DNA from: Streptomyces poonensis
GTDB lineage: Bacteria > Actinomycetota > Actinomycetes > Streptomycetales > Streptomycetaceae
DNA: 64,000 bases
NCBI RefSeq assembly: GCF_014650915.1
Contig: NZ_BMVW01000014.1
Location: 150,126 to 214,125 of the forward strand
Direction of reading: 5' to 3'
The position numbers and the translations under genes were made by a program. Position 1 is the first letter of the stretch. Each line of letters opens with the position of its first letter. The notes under the pieces are model-generated. The model saw nothing but the letters and a program-made list of their open reading frames with translations. It had not been told where the DNA came from and made no database searches. Shown here piece after piece: positions 1 to 8,107 of this stretch.

Positions 1-3
1 TCT

Positions 4-82
4 GTCGCATGTACCGGATGTACCGAATGTGTCGCACGTACCGGATGTGTCGCACGTACCAGATGTGTCGCACGTACCGTTC
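4..82. repeat. 18-bp tandem repeat upstream of a sensor kinase gene
   Basis: Units of GTCGCACGTACCGGATGT lie at 4-21, 31-48, 49-66 and 67-82 (the last is partial), with a 9-bp half unit at 22-30. Copies differ by one or two bases. The array ends about 155 bp before the kinase start, so it may belong to its regulatory region or to the end of a gene lying left of the window. It can be read through as an open frame, but that peptide (repeated Met-Tyr-Arg-like units) does not look like a real protein. Confidence 0.8.
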
Positions 83-239
83 AAGACTTCTCGTCATGAC
101 CATCGACGGTAGAAATTCGCAGGTCGGAGGGCGTCAACCGAGGCTCCGGACCTGGGACTCAACCCGTGGCATGACATCCGGCCGCAGGCTCAACCCGTGC
201 GGCGACGCGCGCACCCGCGCCGGCCCGGACCATGGACGT

Positions 240-1442
240 ATGAGTACGTCCCTTCAGCAACGGTTCCACGCCCGGATCGCCGGGCCCGCCTACCCCTGGG
301 TCACCGGCGGCGCCCTGACCGTCGGCGCGGTGGCCGAGCTGATCGCCTATCCCGGATCCATGACCACGGCGATCGGGGTCCTCGTCTCCTCCGCCTCGCT
401 GATGTGGCGACGGTCGTTCCCGCCCGTCGCGGTGCTCACCGTCGCCGCGGGGCTGCTCGGATTCGCCGGGGACGTCAACCTGTACGTCTCGATCATGGCG
501 AGCGGGCTGATCGGCTGCTACACCCTGGGCCGCAACCGGGTACTGCACCCCGCGCTGACCGTCGCGGGCGCCGCGCTCGGGGCCCTGTGCGTGAACCTGG
601 TGCACATCAACACCTGGTCGCGGATGGACCTGCCGGTGCCCGCGCTCTGGGAGAAGGGCTCGCTCAGTCTGTTCACCGAGTCGTTCCTGCTGACCGTGGC
701 CATCTTCGGGGCCGTGATGATGGGTGACGCGGTACGTTCCCGGGAGGAGACCCGCAAGGAACGGAACCTGGCACAGGCCCAGTTGATCGCCATGGAGCGG
801 CAGCAGGCCGCCGAGGCCGAACGGGCCGCCATCGCCCGTGAGCTGCACGACATCGTCTCGCACTCGGTGTCGATGATCGCCGTGCAGGCCGAGAGCGCCA
901 CGTACACCACCCCCGGACTCACCCCCGAGGCCCGCGAAAACTTCCAGCAGATCGCCGGCACCGCCCGCTCCTCCATGGCCGAACTGCGCCGCCTCCTCGG
1001 CGTCCTGCGCACCCCCCAGGGCCAGGGGGACATGGCCCTCACCGCCCCGCAGCCGACCCTCGACCATCTCGCCGAACTGGTCGAGCAGCACCGCGCGGTG
1101 GGCGGTGAGGCCGAGCTGAGGGTCACAGGGAAACGGGTGCCGCTGCCCGCCGCGTGGGAGCTGTCCGCCTACCGGATCACCCAGGAGGCGCTGACCAACG
1201 CGCGCAAGCACGCGCCCGGCGCCCGGACCGTGGTGGAGATCGGCTACGGTGCCGACCGGCTGCTCACGCTGCGCATCCACGACAATGGCCCGGGCCCGGG
1301 TTCCGGTCCAGGCTCCGGCGCGGGCCACGGCCTGACCGGGATGCGGGAGCGGGCGGCCCTGGTCGGCGGTCGGCTCAGCGCGGGCGCGGGCCCGGACGGA
1401 GGTTTCCTGGTGGAGGCGGAGCTTCCCTGGGGGACCGGGTGA
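240..1442 (+). CDS. Two-component sensor histidine kinase (HisKA_3 type)
   Basis: About 400 residues. The first 170 or so form five or six hydrophobic membrane segments with no large extracellular sensor. A dimerisation/phosphoacceptor helix follows with the motif ARELHDIVSHSVS, where His is near residue 203, then an HATPase_c domain with ITQEALTNARKH as N box and GAGHGLTGMRER as G box. This is the family that pairs with NarL/LuxR regulators, and such a gene follows directly. ATG 240 is preferred because the frame to its left is repeat-derived and ATG 232 is out of frame. The signal sensed is unknown. The kinase assignment is firm. Confidence 0.93.
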   Translation: MSTSLQQRFHARIAGPAYPWVTGGALTVGAVAELIAYPGSMTTAIGVLVSSASLMWRRSFPPVAVLTVAAGLLGFAGDVNLYVSIMASGLIGCYTLGRNRVLHPALTVAGAALGALCVNLVHINTWSRMDLPVPALWEKGSLSLFTESFLLTVAIFGAVMMGDAVRSREETRKERNLAQAQLIAMERQQAAEAERAAIARELHDIVSHSVSMIAVQAESATYTTPGLTPEARENFQQIAGTARSSMAELRRLLGVLRTPQGQGDMALTAPQPTLDHLAELVEQHRAVGGEAELRVTGKRVPLPAAWELSAYRITQEALTNARKHAPGARTVVEIGYGADRLLTLRIHDNGPGPGSGPGSGAGHGLTGMRERAALVGGRLSAGAGPDGGFLVEAELPWGTG

Positions 1443-1465
1443 TCGGCACGGAGAAGGAGTCGGGT

Positions 1466-2185
1466 GTGATCAGGGCACTGGTCGCCGACGATCAGGCGGT
1501 CGTCCGCACCGGCTTTGTGAACCTCCTCAACACTCAGGAGGACATCGAGGTCGTGGGCGAGGCCGAGGACGGTGTGCAGGCAGTACGCATCGCTGCCGAG
1601 ATGCGGCCCGATCTCGCGCTCCTCGACATCCGGATGCCGCACAAGAACGGCATCGAGGCGGCCCGCGAGATTCTGGCCGGGGCCGGGGCCGGGGCCGGGG
1701 CCGGGGGCGCGACGAAAGTCCTGATGCTGACGACCTTCGGGCTCGATGAGTACGTGTACGACGCGCTCGCGGCCGGGGCGAGCGGCTTTCTGCTCAAGGA
1801 CGCCACCTTTCCCGAACTGCTGCACGCGGTGCGGGTGGTGGCGGCCGGGAACGCTCTGCTCTCGCCCGAGATCACCAAGCGGGTGATCGGCGAGTTCGTG
1901 CATGCGCGGGTGTCGCGGCTGCCGGTGCACTCCGTGGGGGAGCTCACCGCGCGAGAGGCAGAGGTGCTCACCCTGATCGCTCGAGGGCTGTCCAACGCGG
2001 AGATCGCGAGCCGGCTCACGATCACGGATCACACCGTGAAGACCCATATCAACCGGCTGTTCGCGAAGCTGGAGCTGCGCGATCGGGCGCAGGCCGTGAT
2101 CATGGCCTATGAGTTGGGGCTGGTGCGGGTGGGGGCGGGGTCGGCTGAGGGATTGTTCCCCCGGTCTACTGCGCCTCCCCAGTGA
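1466..2185 (+). CDS. NarL/LuxR-family response regulator
   Basis: 239 residues: a receiver domain with acidic pocket DD near residue 9 and phosphoacceptor Asp54 in LLDIRMP, then a C-terminal LuxR helix-turn-helix (LTAREAEVLTLIARGLSN and SRLTITDHTVKTHINRLF). GTG 1466 is chosen because AAGGAG lies at 1454-1459. It starts 24 bp after the kinase stop, so the two genes are one operon. The receiver carries an Ala-Gly run encoded by a hexamer repeat between the beta-3/alpha-3 region and MLTTFG, where family members normally have a short loop. The run looks like slippage-driven expansion that keeps the frame. Target genes cannot be inferred. Confidence 0.93.
   Translation: MIRALVADDQAVVRTGFVNLLNTQEDIEVVGEAEDGVQAVRIAAEMRPDLALLDIRMPHKNGIEAAREILAGAGAGAGAGGATKVLMLTTFGLDEYVYDALAAGASGFLLKDATFPELLHAVRVVAAGNALLSPEITKRVIGEFVHARVSRLPVHSVGELTAREAEVLTLIARGLSNAEIASRLTITDHTVKTHINRLFAKLELRDRAQAVIMAYELGLVRVGAGSAEGLFPRSTAPPQ
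1675..1704. repeat. In-frame (GGCCGG)5 hexamer repeat inside the response regulator
   Basis: Five perfect GGCCGG units encode alternating Ala and Gly in the receiver domain. Because the unit is 6 bp, copy-number change would add or remove two residues without shifting frame. Confidence 0.85.
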
Positions 2186-2200
2186 ACGTGACCTGCCGCC

Positions 2201-2532
2201 TCACCACGTCCGCTCCGTCCTGGCGCGGCATCCCCAGGCGGCCGCAGCGGGCAGGGCCTCGTGGTCGCGGGCCAGGCGGCGGTGGAACATCAGCCGGCCC
2301 AGCGTGCGCTCCACCGTCCATCGACGCGGCAGCGGCCTGGAGCCGCGCCGGTCGGCGGGGCGCTGAACGTTGCCCATGTCGATGCCGAGCGTTGCGGCCT
2401 GCTCGATGAGGTGCTGGCGGTAGCCGCCGTCCACCCAGGCTTTGCGCAGGGCGGGACGGGCGGCGGCCGTCTGGTTGAGCAGGTGGGTGCCGGCGACGGA
2501 GTCCTGGACGCTGGCCGCGGTCGCGTATCAGG
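2201..2532 (-). pseudogene. IS5-family transposase, C-terminal remnant
   Basis: Reading leftward from about 2532, the translation contains DSVAGTHLLNQ, then AWVDGGYRQHLIEQA, then WTVERTLGRLMFHRRLARDHE before a stop at 2201. These are the C-terminal landmarks of IS5-group DDE transposases of actinomycetes; the final WTVERT...RRLARD block holds the catalytic Glu. The N-terminal two thirds are missing, and sequence right of 2533 belongs to a different element. It lies tail-to-tail with the response regulator. Confidence 0.8.
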
Positions 2533-2640
2533 GGAGGCAAGGACCTCATACGGCTACCTGCGGATCCAAGGCGAGCTGCGGCGGCTCGGCCACCGAGTGG
2601 CAGCCGCCACCACAGGGAGAGGCGGCTCCCCGACCCCGGC
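2533..2640 (+). pseudogene. Integrase-core transposase fragment
   Basis: A short plus-strand stretch translates as TSYGYLRIQGELRRLGHRVA, matching the start of the rve/integrase-core domain in transposases whose typical motif is WGYRRIQGEL.GLG. No catalytic residues remain and both sides are unrelated sequence. The following 200 bp (to about 2850) hold no gene I can recognise. Confidence 0.55.
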
Positions 2641-2851
2641 AGCAACGTGCGCATCGTCGTCCTCACTGCCGCCCCGGGCAGCACCGTCACTGGCAGACGC
2701 GGGCTGCTCGGCGTCATCGGCACCCAGCAGATGACCGGGCCGGACCTCGCCCGCACCGGGTCGCGCCGAGGCAGCGGTCCCGGGATTACGGTGGGAGGGA
2801 TTGCTCCACGCGCTGAGGAGACCGGCGATGACGGGCGATCGCGGGGCACCG

Positions 2852-3365
2852 GGCGAGCGGGGAGGCTCTCGCCGCCTACCGGGACGCCCGCGGGCTGCTG
2901 GACGAGGAACTGGGCATCGAACCCGGCTCCGAACTGCGGCGTGTGGAGCGGGCGGTGCTCACCGCCGATCCCGTGCTGGCAGCGCCGGCCCCGAGCCACC
3001 CCCTACGGCTGGGTCGGGCACCGTGGCTGCTGCCCGGTGACGTGTCCGGTTTCACCGGCCGTGAGCAGCAACTGGCACAGCTGGACAAGCTGACGGCCCC
3101 GGACACGTCGTCCACCGCGGCGGTGATCTGCCTGATCTCCGGCACGCCGGGAGTGGGCAAGACCGCGCTGGCCGTGCACTGGGGCCACCGGGCACGGGAG
3201 GCCTTCCCTGACGGGCAGCTGTATGTGAATCTGCGCGGCTACGACACCGAACAGCCGGTTCCCCCGGGAGAGGCGCTGGCCCGGCTGCTGGCCGGGCCAG
3301 CGCCTGCACGGTCAGGACATCCCCTTGGACGTGACAGAAACAGTTCGTCTCGACGGCTTCCGGGG
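2852..3365 (+). pseudogene. SARP/AfsR-type regulator, middle fragment (BTAD end plus NB-ARC start)
   Basis: The frame beginning near 2852 reads EALAAYRDARGLLDEELGIE, the end of a bacterial transcriptional activation domain, then a linker, FTGREQQLAQLDKL, and a P-loop GTPGVGKTALAVHWGHRA followed by LYVNLRGYD, as in AfsR-like STAND regulators. Near 3298 the frame shifts to one that continues with HGQDIPLDV, the expected next NB-ARC block. Both ends are lost. The missing N-terminal half resembles the fragment on the opposite strand at 3907-4485, which ends about 30-40 residues before this piece would begin. Not functional. Confidence 0.72.
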
Positions 3366-3748
3366 CGTAAGCGATCGTCCGGGCGGGGGGGGGCGGACGG
3401 CTTCGCGGGGGAAACCGCTGTAGTCGGTTCGGTGTGGTCCAGTGCATATGTCGCATGGGTGCCAGCCTTCGGGTTCTCAGGGCTCCGTACCGTGCCGGAA
3501 GCCGCTCGCCGCGTCAGGCCGGACGCGGAGATGCCCGGACTCGGGCCGCGGTGCGGAGAGGCAGCGGACCGTACCCAGGGGCGGAAGCCCTCTCACGACC
3601 GGGCTTGCCGGGCGGTCCCGGACCGGGCGCGCCATTGCGGGGAACAGCACGGGCCGGGCCCTGCTGGACCGCCACGCGCCGGTGGAGCCCGCAACCGCGG
3701 CAGGCTCCGAGTGCGGCAAGGCGCACAGTTGCAACCCCGGCCTCCACG
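3366..3748. other. Unassigned remnant stretch
   Basis: Open frames here are compositional, and I recognise no domain, RNA or repeat. It includes a G9 run near 3387-3395. It joins the broken SARP fragment to the endonuclease VII remnant. Confidence 0.4.
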
Positions 3749-3925
3749 ATGGACGAGGTCAACGCCATCCTGCGCATACAGAACTCCGCGTGTGCGCTCT
3801 GTGGCGACGTGAAGAAGATGACGACTTCGGGATTCCGCTCAGGAAGACGTCCCACTGGCACATCGACCAGGATCACGACCACGACCACGCCTGCTGCGAG
3901 CCTGGCTCATCGTGCGGAAACTTCG
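3749..3925 (+). pseudogene. Recombination endonuclease VII (HNH-like) remnant, frameshifted
   Basis: One frame gives MDEVNAILRIQNSACALCG. After a shift near 3810-3825 another gives LRKTSHWHIDQDHDHDH followed by a Cys-rich CCEPGSSCGNFVRG. Endonuclease VII family proteins have a first Cys pair (C..C), then HxDHDH, then a second Cys pair before VRGLLC, so the order fits a zinc-binding HNH fold broken by one frameshift. The coding similarity ends where the opposite-strand SARP fragment stops (about 3907-3925). Family assignment is moderate; the decayed state is clear. Confidence 0.5.
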
Positions 3926-4485
3926 TACGGGGTCTGGAGTACTTGGCGGCCGAGCCGCAGACAGACGTCGTGGTACTGCTCGATGGCGCTGATCCACCGC
4001 TCGGTGAGGGCGGGGACGACGTCGCGGTCCAGGGCGTCGGAGTGCACGTCGGCCAGCGGCGTTCCCCGCCACAGCGCCAGGGTGTCGGCAAGGACGCCGC
4101 GCTCCGCCTCGAGGTCCTTCTCGTCGGCGAGGCGCCGACTCACCGCGAGCAGCCCCTGGAACCTCAGCAGATCGAGGTGGTCGGTGCGGACCCGCAGGGA
4201 ATAGCCGCTGGCGGAGGTGTGCACCGCTCCGACAGACCATGTGCGCCCCGCGTCCAGCGTCTGCCGTAACCGGGTGAGCAGCGTGTGCAGCGCCGAACGC
4301 GGCCGAGAGGGCAGGCAGGCCCCCCACAGCCGGTCGACGAGGCACTCCACGGGCACCGCCTGGTTGGCGTCGACCAGCAGGGAGGCCAACAGGACACGTT
4401 GTTTGCCGGTCGGCATTTCCACAGGTCTGTCTGCGACCGCCACGTCGAGGGTTTCCGGCACGCGGAAGGACACTTCGCACCCCAT
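3907..4485 (-). pseudogene. SARP-family regulator, N-terminal fragment
   Basis: 192 residues. An OmpR-like winged helix (GKQRVLLASLLVDANQAVPV, then LVDRLWG and a Leu-rich recognition region) is followed by the first two thirds of a BTAD domain (RFQGLLAVSRRLADEKD, then LALWRGTPLADV and ERWISAIEQYHDVCLRLGR). A full SARP would continue for about 70 more residues even without an ATPase domain, but here it breaks into junk and stops. ATG 4485 has GGTGGAG just upstream. It could still bind DNA, but lacks the end of the activation domain. See the opposite-strand fragment at 2852-3365, which carries the missing kind of sequence. Confidence 0.72.
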
Positions 4486-4703
4486 GAAGACTCCACCCTG
4501 GTTCGCGGGCCACCCGACGCCCGACACGAACCGAAACCGCTTGCGCAGTTTGGTTGGCGCGTCCATAGGCATGGGTACGCAGTCGCCGACTGTCGGGGGC
4601 GCCGGGGAGGCGGATGTTGCATTGAACAGGACAGGCGATGTGCCCAGGGGATGGGCTGCTCGATGCGTCAGAACGCGCTCACAGCAGTCGGGCTCGCGCA
4701 GCC

Positions 4704-5450
4704 TCACAACCGGGACCTCAGCACGGCGACCTCACAGCCCGGCGCGAACGGGTCGAAGCCATGCTCGATCAGCCAGCGAACCCCCAAGAGGCTTCGCAAC
4801 GACCACCACGCGCGGATCCCGTCGAGGTCGACGTCGGTGCCATAGCCGGCGACGACGTCGCCGAGGTGCTCCTCGTGTCCGAGCGTCAAGGTGGCGAGGT
4901 CGAACAGGGCATTACCCTGGCCCGCCTCGGACCAGTCGATGATGCCCGTGATCTCGTCGCCGTCGACGAACACGTGAGCGATCTGTAGGTCGCCGTGCGT
5001 GAACACCGGACTCCATGGCCGGAGCGCGGCCTCGGCGACCTGGCGGTTGCGGGTGACCAGGCCGGCGGGCAGGACGCCGTTCGTCACGAGCCACTCGCAC
5101 TCGCCGTCGAGATCTGCTGCCAACTCGTCGAGGCCCCGGCCGCCCCGGCCCGGCCGGGGCGGCAACGGCGCGTCGTGCAATTGCCGGATGGCGGCACCCG
5201 CCGCGGCCCACGCCGCCGGGGACGCGGTCGACGGCTCGCCGAGGCGGCCGAGCGCTGTCCCCGGGACCGCGGCGATCGCGAGCACGGGCGGCTTGCGCCA
5301 CAGGACCTTCGGGGTCGGGACCGGCGCCAGGGCCATCGCCTCGACCTCGACGTCGATACGCGTCTGATCGGCGTCCACCTTCAGGAACACATCGCCGACG
5401 CGCAGGGTAGCGCGCTCAGAATGGGCAACGACGACTTCGACCTCATCCAT
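4704..5450 (-). CDS. Aminoglycoside-phosphotransferase-like kinase (APH family)
   Basis: 248 residues with the protein-kinase-like fold of the APH/choline-kinase superfamily. The catalytic loop reads VFTHGDLQIAHVFVDG and the metal-binding segment GIIDWSEAGQGNALFDLA. In the usual HGDxxxxN motif, the Asn is His here. This HGDLQxAH variant is, as I recall, typical of a phosphotransferase subgroup rather than a loss. A hydrophobic FLKV lysine site lies near the N-terminus. ATG 5450 (MDEVEVVV) is preferred over upstream in-frame starts. The substrate is unknown: small-molecule resistance or metabolism are both possible. It looks intact amid pseudogenes. Confidence 0.82.
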   Translation of the reverse strand: MDEVEVVVAHSERATLRVGDVFLKVDADQTRIDVEVEAMALAPVPTPKVLWRKPPVLAIAAVPGTALGRLGEPSTASPAAWAAAGAAIRQLHDAPLPPRPGRGGRGLDELAADLDGECEWLVTNGVLPAGLVTRNRQVAEAALRPWSPVFTHGDLQIAHVFVDGDEITGIIDWSEAGQGNALFDLATLTLGHEEHLGDVVAGYGTDVDLDGIRAWWSLRSLLGVRWLIEHGFDPFAPGCEVAVLRSRL

Positions 5451-5575
5451 GGGCGACCAGTATCCCCGGGGATGATCGTCTACGTCGCCGGGTTTGTGGC
5501 GTGCGAGTGCGCGGTTGACCACGTCCCGCTACCCGGCGGCCTCGTGCGCCACACCGACCGCTGACCAGGTCAAGT

Positions 5576-6085
5576 TCACCACTTTTGATAGTGAGTGTTT
5601 GGCCCGTCGCTTCGCGTTTGGTTCCGGCGGGTCAGGTCCCGCGCCCAGTTGGCAGTGGCTTCGCCGCTGAGGCGGCGGGCCATGAGGTCGATCATCGCCA
5701 GGGGGATCAGCGCGGCGGAGCGGTGCGGGTGCCGCTCGTAGTCGCGGGCGAGGCGGCGGTGACCAGGACGGTCAGCTGCAGGCCGAGCGTGTCGGTGCCG
5801 AGATGCCGCTCGCGCCCGGTGATCCGCTTGACCATGTCCAGGCCCTGGCCGGCCAGGGGGCACGTCGGCGGAGGTCTTGACGGTCTGGGAGTCCAGCACA
5901 CAGGCCGTTGGCTCGCCGTCGCGGCCCTCGGCCTGGCGGAGCAGGCGCCGCAGCAGGCCGTTGAGCTGCTCGAAGACGCCGTCGTGCTGCCAGGCGGCGA
6001 AGTAGCCGTAGACAGTGGCTCAGGGCGGGAAGTCGTGCGGCAGACAGCGCCAGGAGATGCCGATGCGGTCCACGTACAGGCAGCA
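5576..6085 (-). pseudogene. IS5-family transposase, multiply frameshifted
   Basis: Reading leftward: YVDRIGISWRCLPHDFPP, an in-frame TGA, ATVYGYFAAWQHDGVFEQLN, LDSQTVKTSADV (first catalytic Asp), a shift to LAGQGLDMVKRITGRERHLG, then a deletion and shift to LARDYERHPHRSAALIPLAM before a stop at 5576. These blocks are in the correct order for an IS5-group transposase, but the segment holding the second Asp is gone. It is a different copy from the fragment at 2201-2532. Confidence 0.82.
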
Positions 6086-6262
6086 GGACGACCTGGCCAC
6101 CCTTTCGGATGTTCTCCCTCAGCGCCCGGTCCAGTCTCTTGGTTCGGGCGGCCAGCAGATCGCAGACCTCCAGAACCCAGCGCCGCACCGTGGAAGGGGA
6201 AACCCCGTTGCCACCGGCCATGTCACGAACATGTCCCTCAGCGGTGCCGAACGGATGCGGAA
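6086..6262 (-). pseudogene. Second transposase, N-terminal helix-turn-helix remnant
   Basis: A minus-strand segment reads VSPSTVRRWVLEVCDLLAAR followed by TKRLDRALRE and GGQVVLLPV. This resembles the N-terminal domain of another DDE transposase group in which GGEVVLLDGTLI follows, so the strand breaks at the point where the catalytic core would begin and joins the IS5 pseudogene. No complete element or terminal repeats were found. Confidence 0.55.
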
Positions 6263-6850
6263 ACCGATCGATGCGATCACCGCCCCGAGGGGCGTGTCGC
6301 TCGTAGCGAAGGGCATGCCGCCGGCTGCATGGTGTGCACACCCCGACAGGTCCGGACGTACGGGCGCGCGATAGGCGCATCGCGCGCACTCTCGAGCGGG
6401 ACCTGCGGGAGCGCCTCGGTCTGCTGGAGGACGCCGTCCGGGCCGGCCGTGCGGACGGGAACACTCCTGACGGCCACGATGCCGGTGAAGGCGCACTCCT
6501 GGTCAACACCCCCAGTCCCGGTCTCCGCGTGACGGCTCAGGCCGGATTCACCCCGAGATTCTGCACCGGATCACCCTCGACGGGCTTCGTTCCCGCTGGC
6601 TGGGGCGAAAGGGCGACAGGGTGTCCGCAAGGTCGTGAAGGGCGGCCACCTCGCGGTCGTCGGCGGCCAGGACCGTGCAGGTCAGGAAGGACCGTCTGCC
6701 ATCCACCGCGGCATGGGCAGCACAGTCAGGCGGCTCGGGTCCATCGCCGGACGCGGCCTGGCCGGACCATGGAGGACAAGCTGAATGGGTGCGGTGGGCC
6801 CAGGTGGCCGTGGACCGGCCGTCTCGGGGCAGCGAGCGTGGGGGTGGGTG
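6263..6850. other. Gene-free stretch between transposase debris and DUF1348
   Basis: About 590 bp. The open frames on both strands are low-complexity Arg/Pro/Ala shadows, and I recognise no domain, tRNA or repeat. Confidence 0.4.
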
Positions 6851-7312
6851 CTACTGGAGTGGGATGTCGGTCCCGTGTTCGTGCACGGACCGGGGGCCGT
6901 GGATGCGCCTGTCGGCTTCGGTGATGGTGATGTCGTTGATGCTGGCCTCGCGGCGCCGCATCAGGCCGCGCTCATCGAACTCCCACAGTTCGTTGCCGTA
7001 GCTGCGCCACCACTGGCCTTCTGCGTCATGCCACTCGTACTGGAACCGGACGGCGATCCGGTTCTCGTCGAATGCCCAGAGGCTTTTGCGGAGCGCGTAG
7101 TCGAGTTCACGCTCCCACTTGTGCGTCAGGAAAGCGACGATCTCCTCGCGGCCGCTGACGAACGTGTCCCGGTTCCGCCACGTCGAGTCCGGCGTGTAGG
7201 CCAGCGCCACTCGTTGGGGATCGCGAGTGTTCCATGCGTCCTCGGCGGCCTGCACTTTCTGCAGGGCGGTCTCCCGTGTGAACGGCGGGTAGGGCGGGCG
7301 GTCTTGCGGCAT
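6851..7312 (-). CDS. DUF1348 family protein (SnoaL/NTF2-like fold)
   Basis: 153 residues. The sequence carries the DUF1348 signature: DAWNTRDPQRVALAYTPDS near the N-terminus, WRNRDTFVSGREEIVAFLT, a central WAFDENRIAVRFQYEW and a C-terminal MRRREASINDI. The family is a cone-shaped NTF2-like fold of uncertain function that often sits next to TetR-type regulators. Here it is divergent from a TetR gene, with two inverted repeats between the starts, so it is the probable target of that regulator. ATG 7312 follows CGAGGAGG. Intact and full length. Confidence 0.9.
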   Translation of the reverse strand: MPQDRPPYPPFTRETALQKVQAAEDAWNTRDPQRVALAYTPDSTWRNRDTFVSGREEIVAFLTHKWERELDYALRKSLWAFDENRIAVRFQYEWHDAEGQWWRSYGNELWEFDERGLMRRREASINDITITEADRRIHGPRSVHEHGTDIPLQ

Positions 7313-7338
7313 GCGGCCTCCTCGAGTTGCCCCACGTT

Positions 7339-7387
7339 GAGAACCTACGTTCTCTATCGGCAGGGCTAAGATAGGGAACGATCGTTC
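7339..7387. promoter_or_regulatory. Paired inverted repeats, probable TetR operator
   Basis: GAGAACCTACGTTCTC (7339-7354) has 6-bp arms and a 4-bp centre. GAACGATCGTTC (7376-7387) is a perfect 12-bp palindrome. Both share the half-site GAAC/GTTC and fill the 96-bp gap between the divergent DUF1348 and TetR genes. Confidence 0.75.
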
Positions 7388-7408
7388 TCAACGTCAAGGA
7401 GCCCCCGG

Positions 7409-8041
7409 ATGCCGGCCCCGATCACCGAAGAACAGCATCGCCTGGACCGCGAGGCGCTGCTCGACGCGGCAGAGCGGCTCTTCTACGAGCGAGGGATCCA
7501 GGCGGTCGGCATGGACGAGGTCCGGGCAGCATCCGGTCTGCCCCTGAAGCGGATCTACCGGTTCTTCGCGGCCAAGGAAGATCTCGTCGTGGCGGTGCTC
7601 AAACGTCGTGACCGGCGATGGAGGGGGGACCTGGCCGCCCACGTGGAACGGGTCCCGGACCCTCGTGAACGCGTACTCGCCGTCTTCGACTGGCTGGCCG
7701 AGTGGTTCGCGCAGCCCGGTTTCCGCGGATGCGCCTGGGCCAATGCCTACGGTGAACTCGGCTCGTCGTCCGAGGCGGTGCTGGCCGAAGTGCGGTCACA
7801 CAAGCAGGCATTCCACGACCAGATCGCAGCGTGGGTCCGAGCCGCCGGGGTGGCGGTGGCCGAACCGGTCTTCCTCCTCGCTGAAGGAGCCATCGTGACG
7901 GCCGGCATCAGCGGCGACCCGGCCCCGGCCCGCCATGCTCGCGCAGCCGTCGTGACGTTGCTCGCAACACCGTCCTCGGGGACTGCGGACGCGCTGACGG
8001 AACTGACTGCATCCACGAGCATGGATGCTTCTCTGAACTAG
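7409..8041 (+). CDS. TetR/AcrR-family transcriptional regulator
   Basis: 210 residues. The N-terminal HTH reads EALLDAAERLFYERGIQAVG, DEVRAASGLPLKRIYRFFAA and KEDLV, typical TetR. The ligand domain has WFAQPGFRGCAWANAYGELG, a motif of a subgroup regulating small oxidoreductase or NTF2-like genes. ATG 7409 has AAGGAG at 7396-7401. The divergent DUF1348 gene and the two inverted repeats in the shared promoter suggest autoregulation and control of that neighbour. Ligand unknown. Confidence 0.9.
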   Translation: MPAPITEEQHRLDREALLDAAERLFYERGIQAVGMDEVRAASGLPLKRIYRFFAAKEDLVVAVLKRRDRRWRGDLAAHVERVPDPRERVLAVFDWLAEWFAQPGFRGCAWANAYGELGSSSEAVLAEVRSHKQAFHDQIAAWVRAAGVAVAEPVFLLAEGAIVTAGISGDPAPARHARAAVVTLLATPSSGTADALTELTASTSMDASLN

Positions 8042-8107
8042 CGATCGCTACTCGGGGCTCTGGGTAAATCGCTGGCAGCTGGGTCCCCGCCGGGCAAAGA
8101 TGCAGCC

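Noticed and set aside
159..1328. Long minus-strand open frames opposite the first kinase gene
   Set aside because: They are GC-rich shadows with Gly/Arg/Pro-rich sequence and no domain; the plus strand encodes clear kinase motifs.
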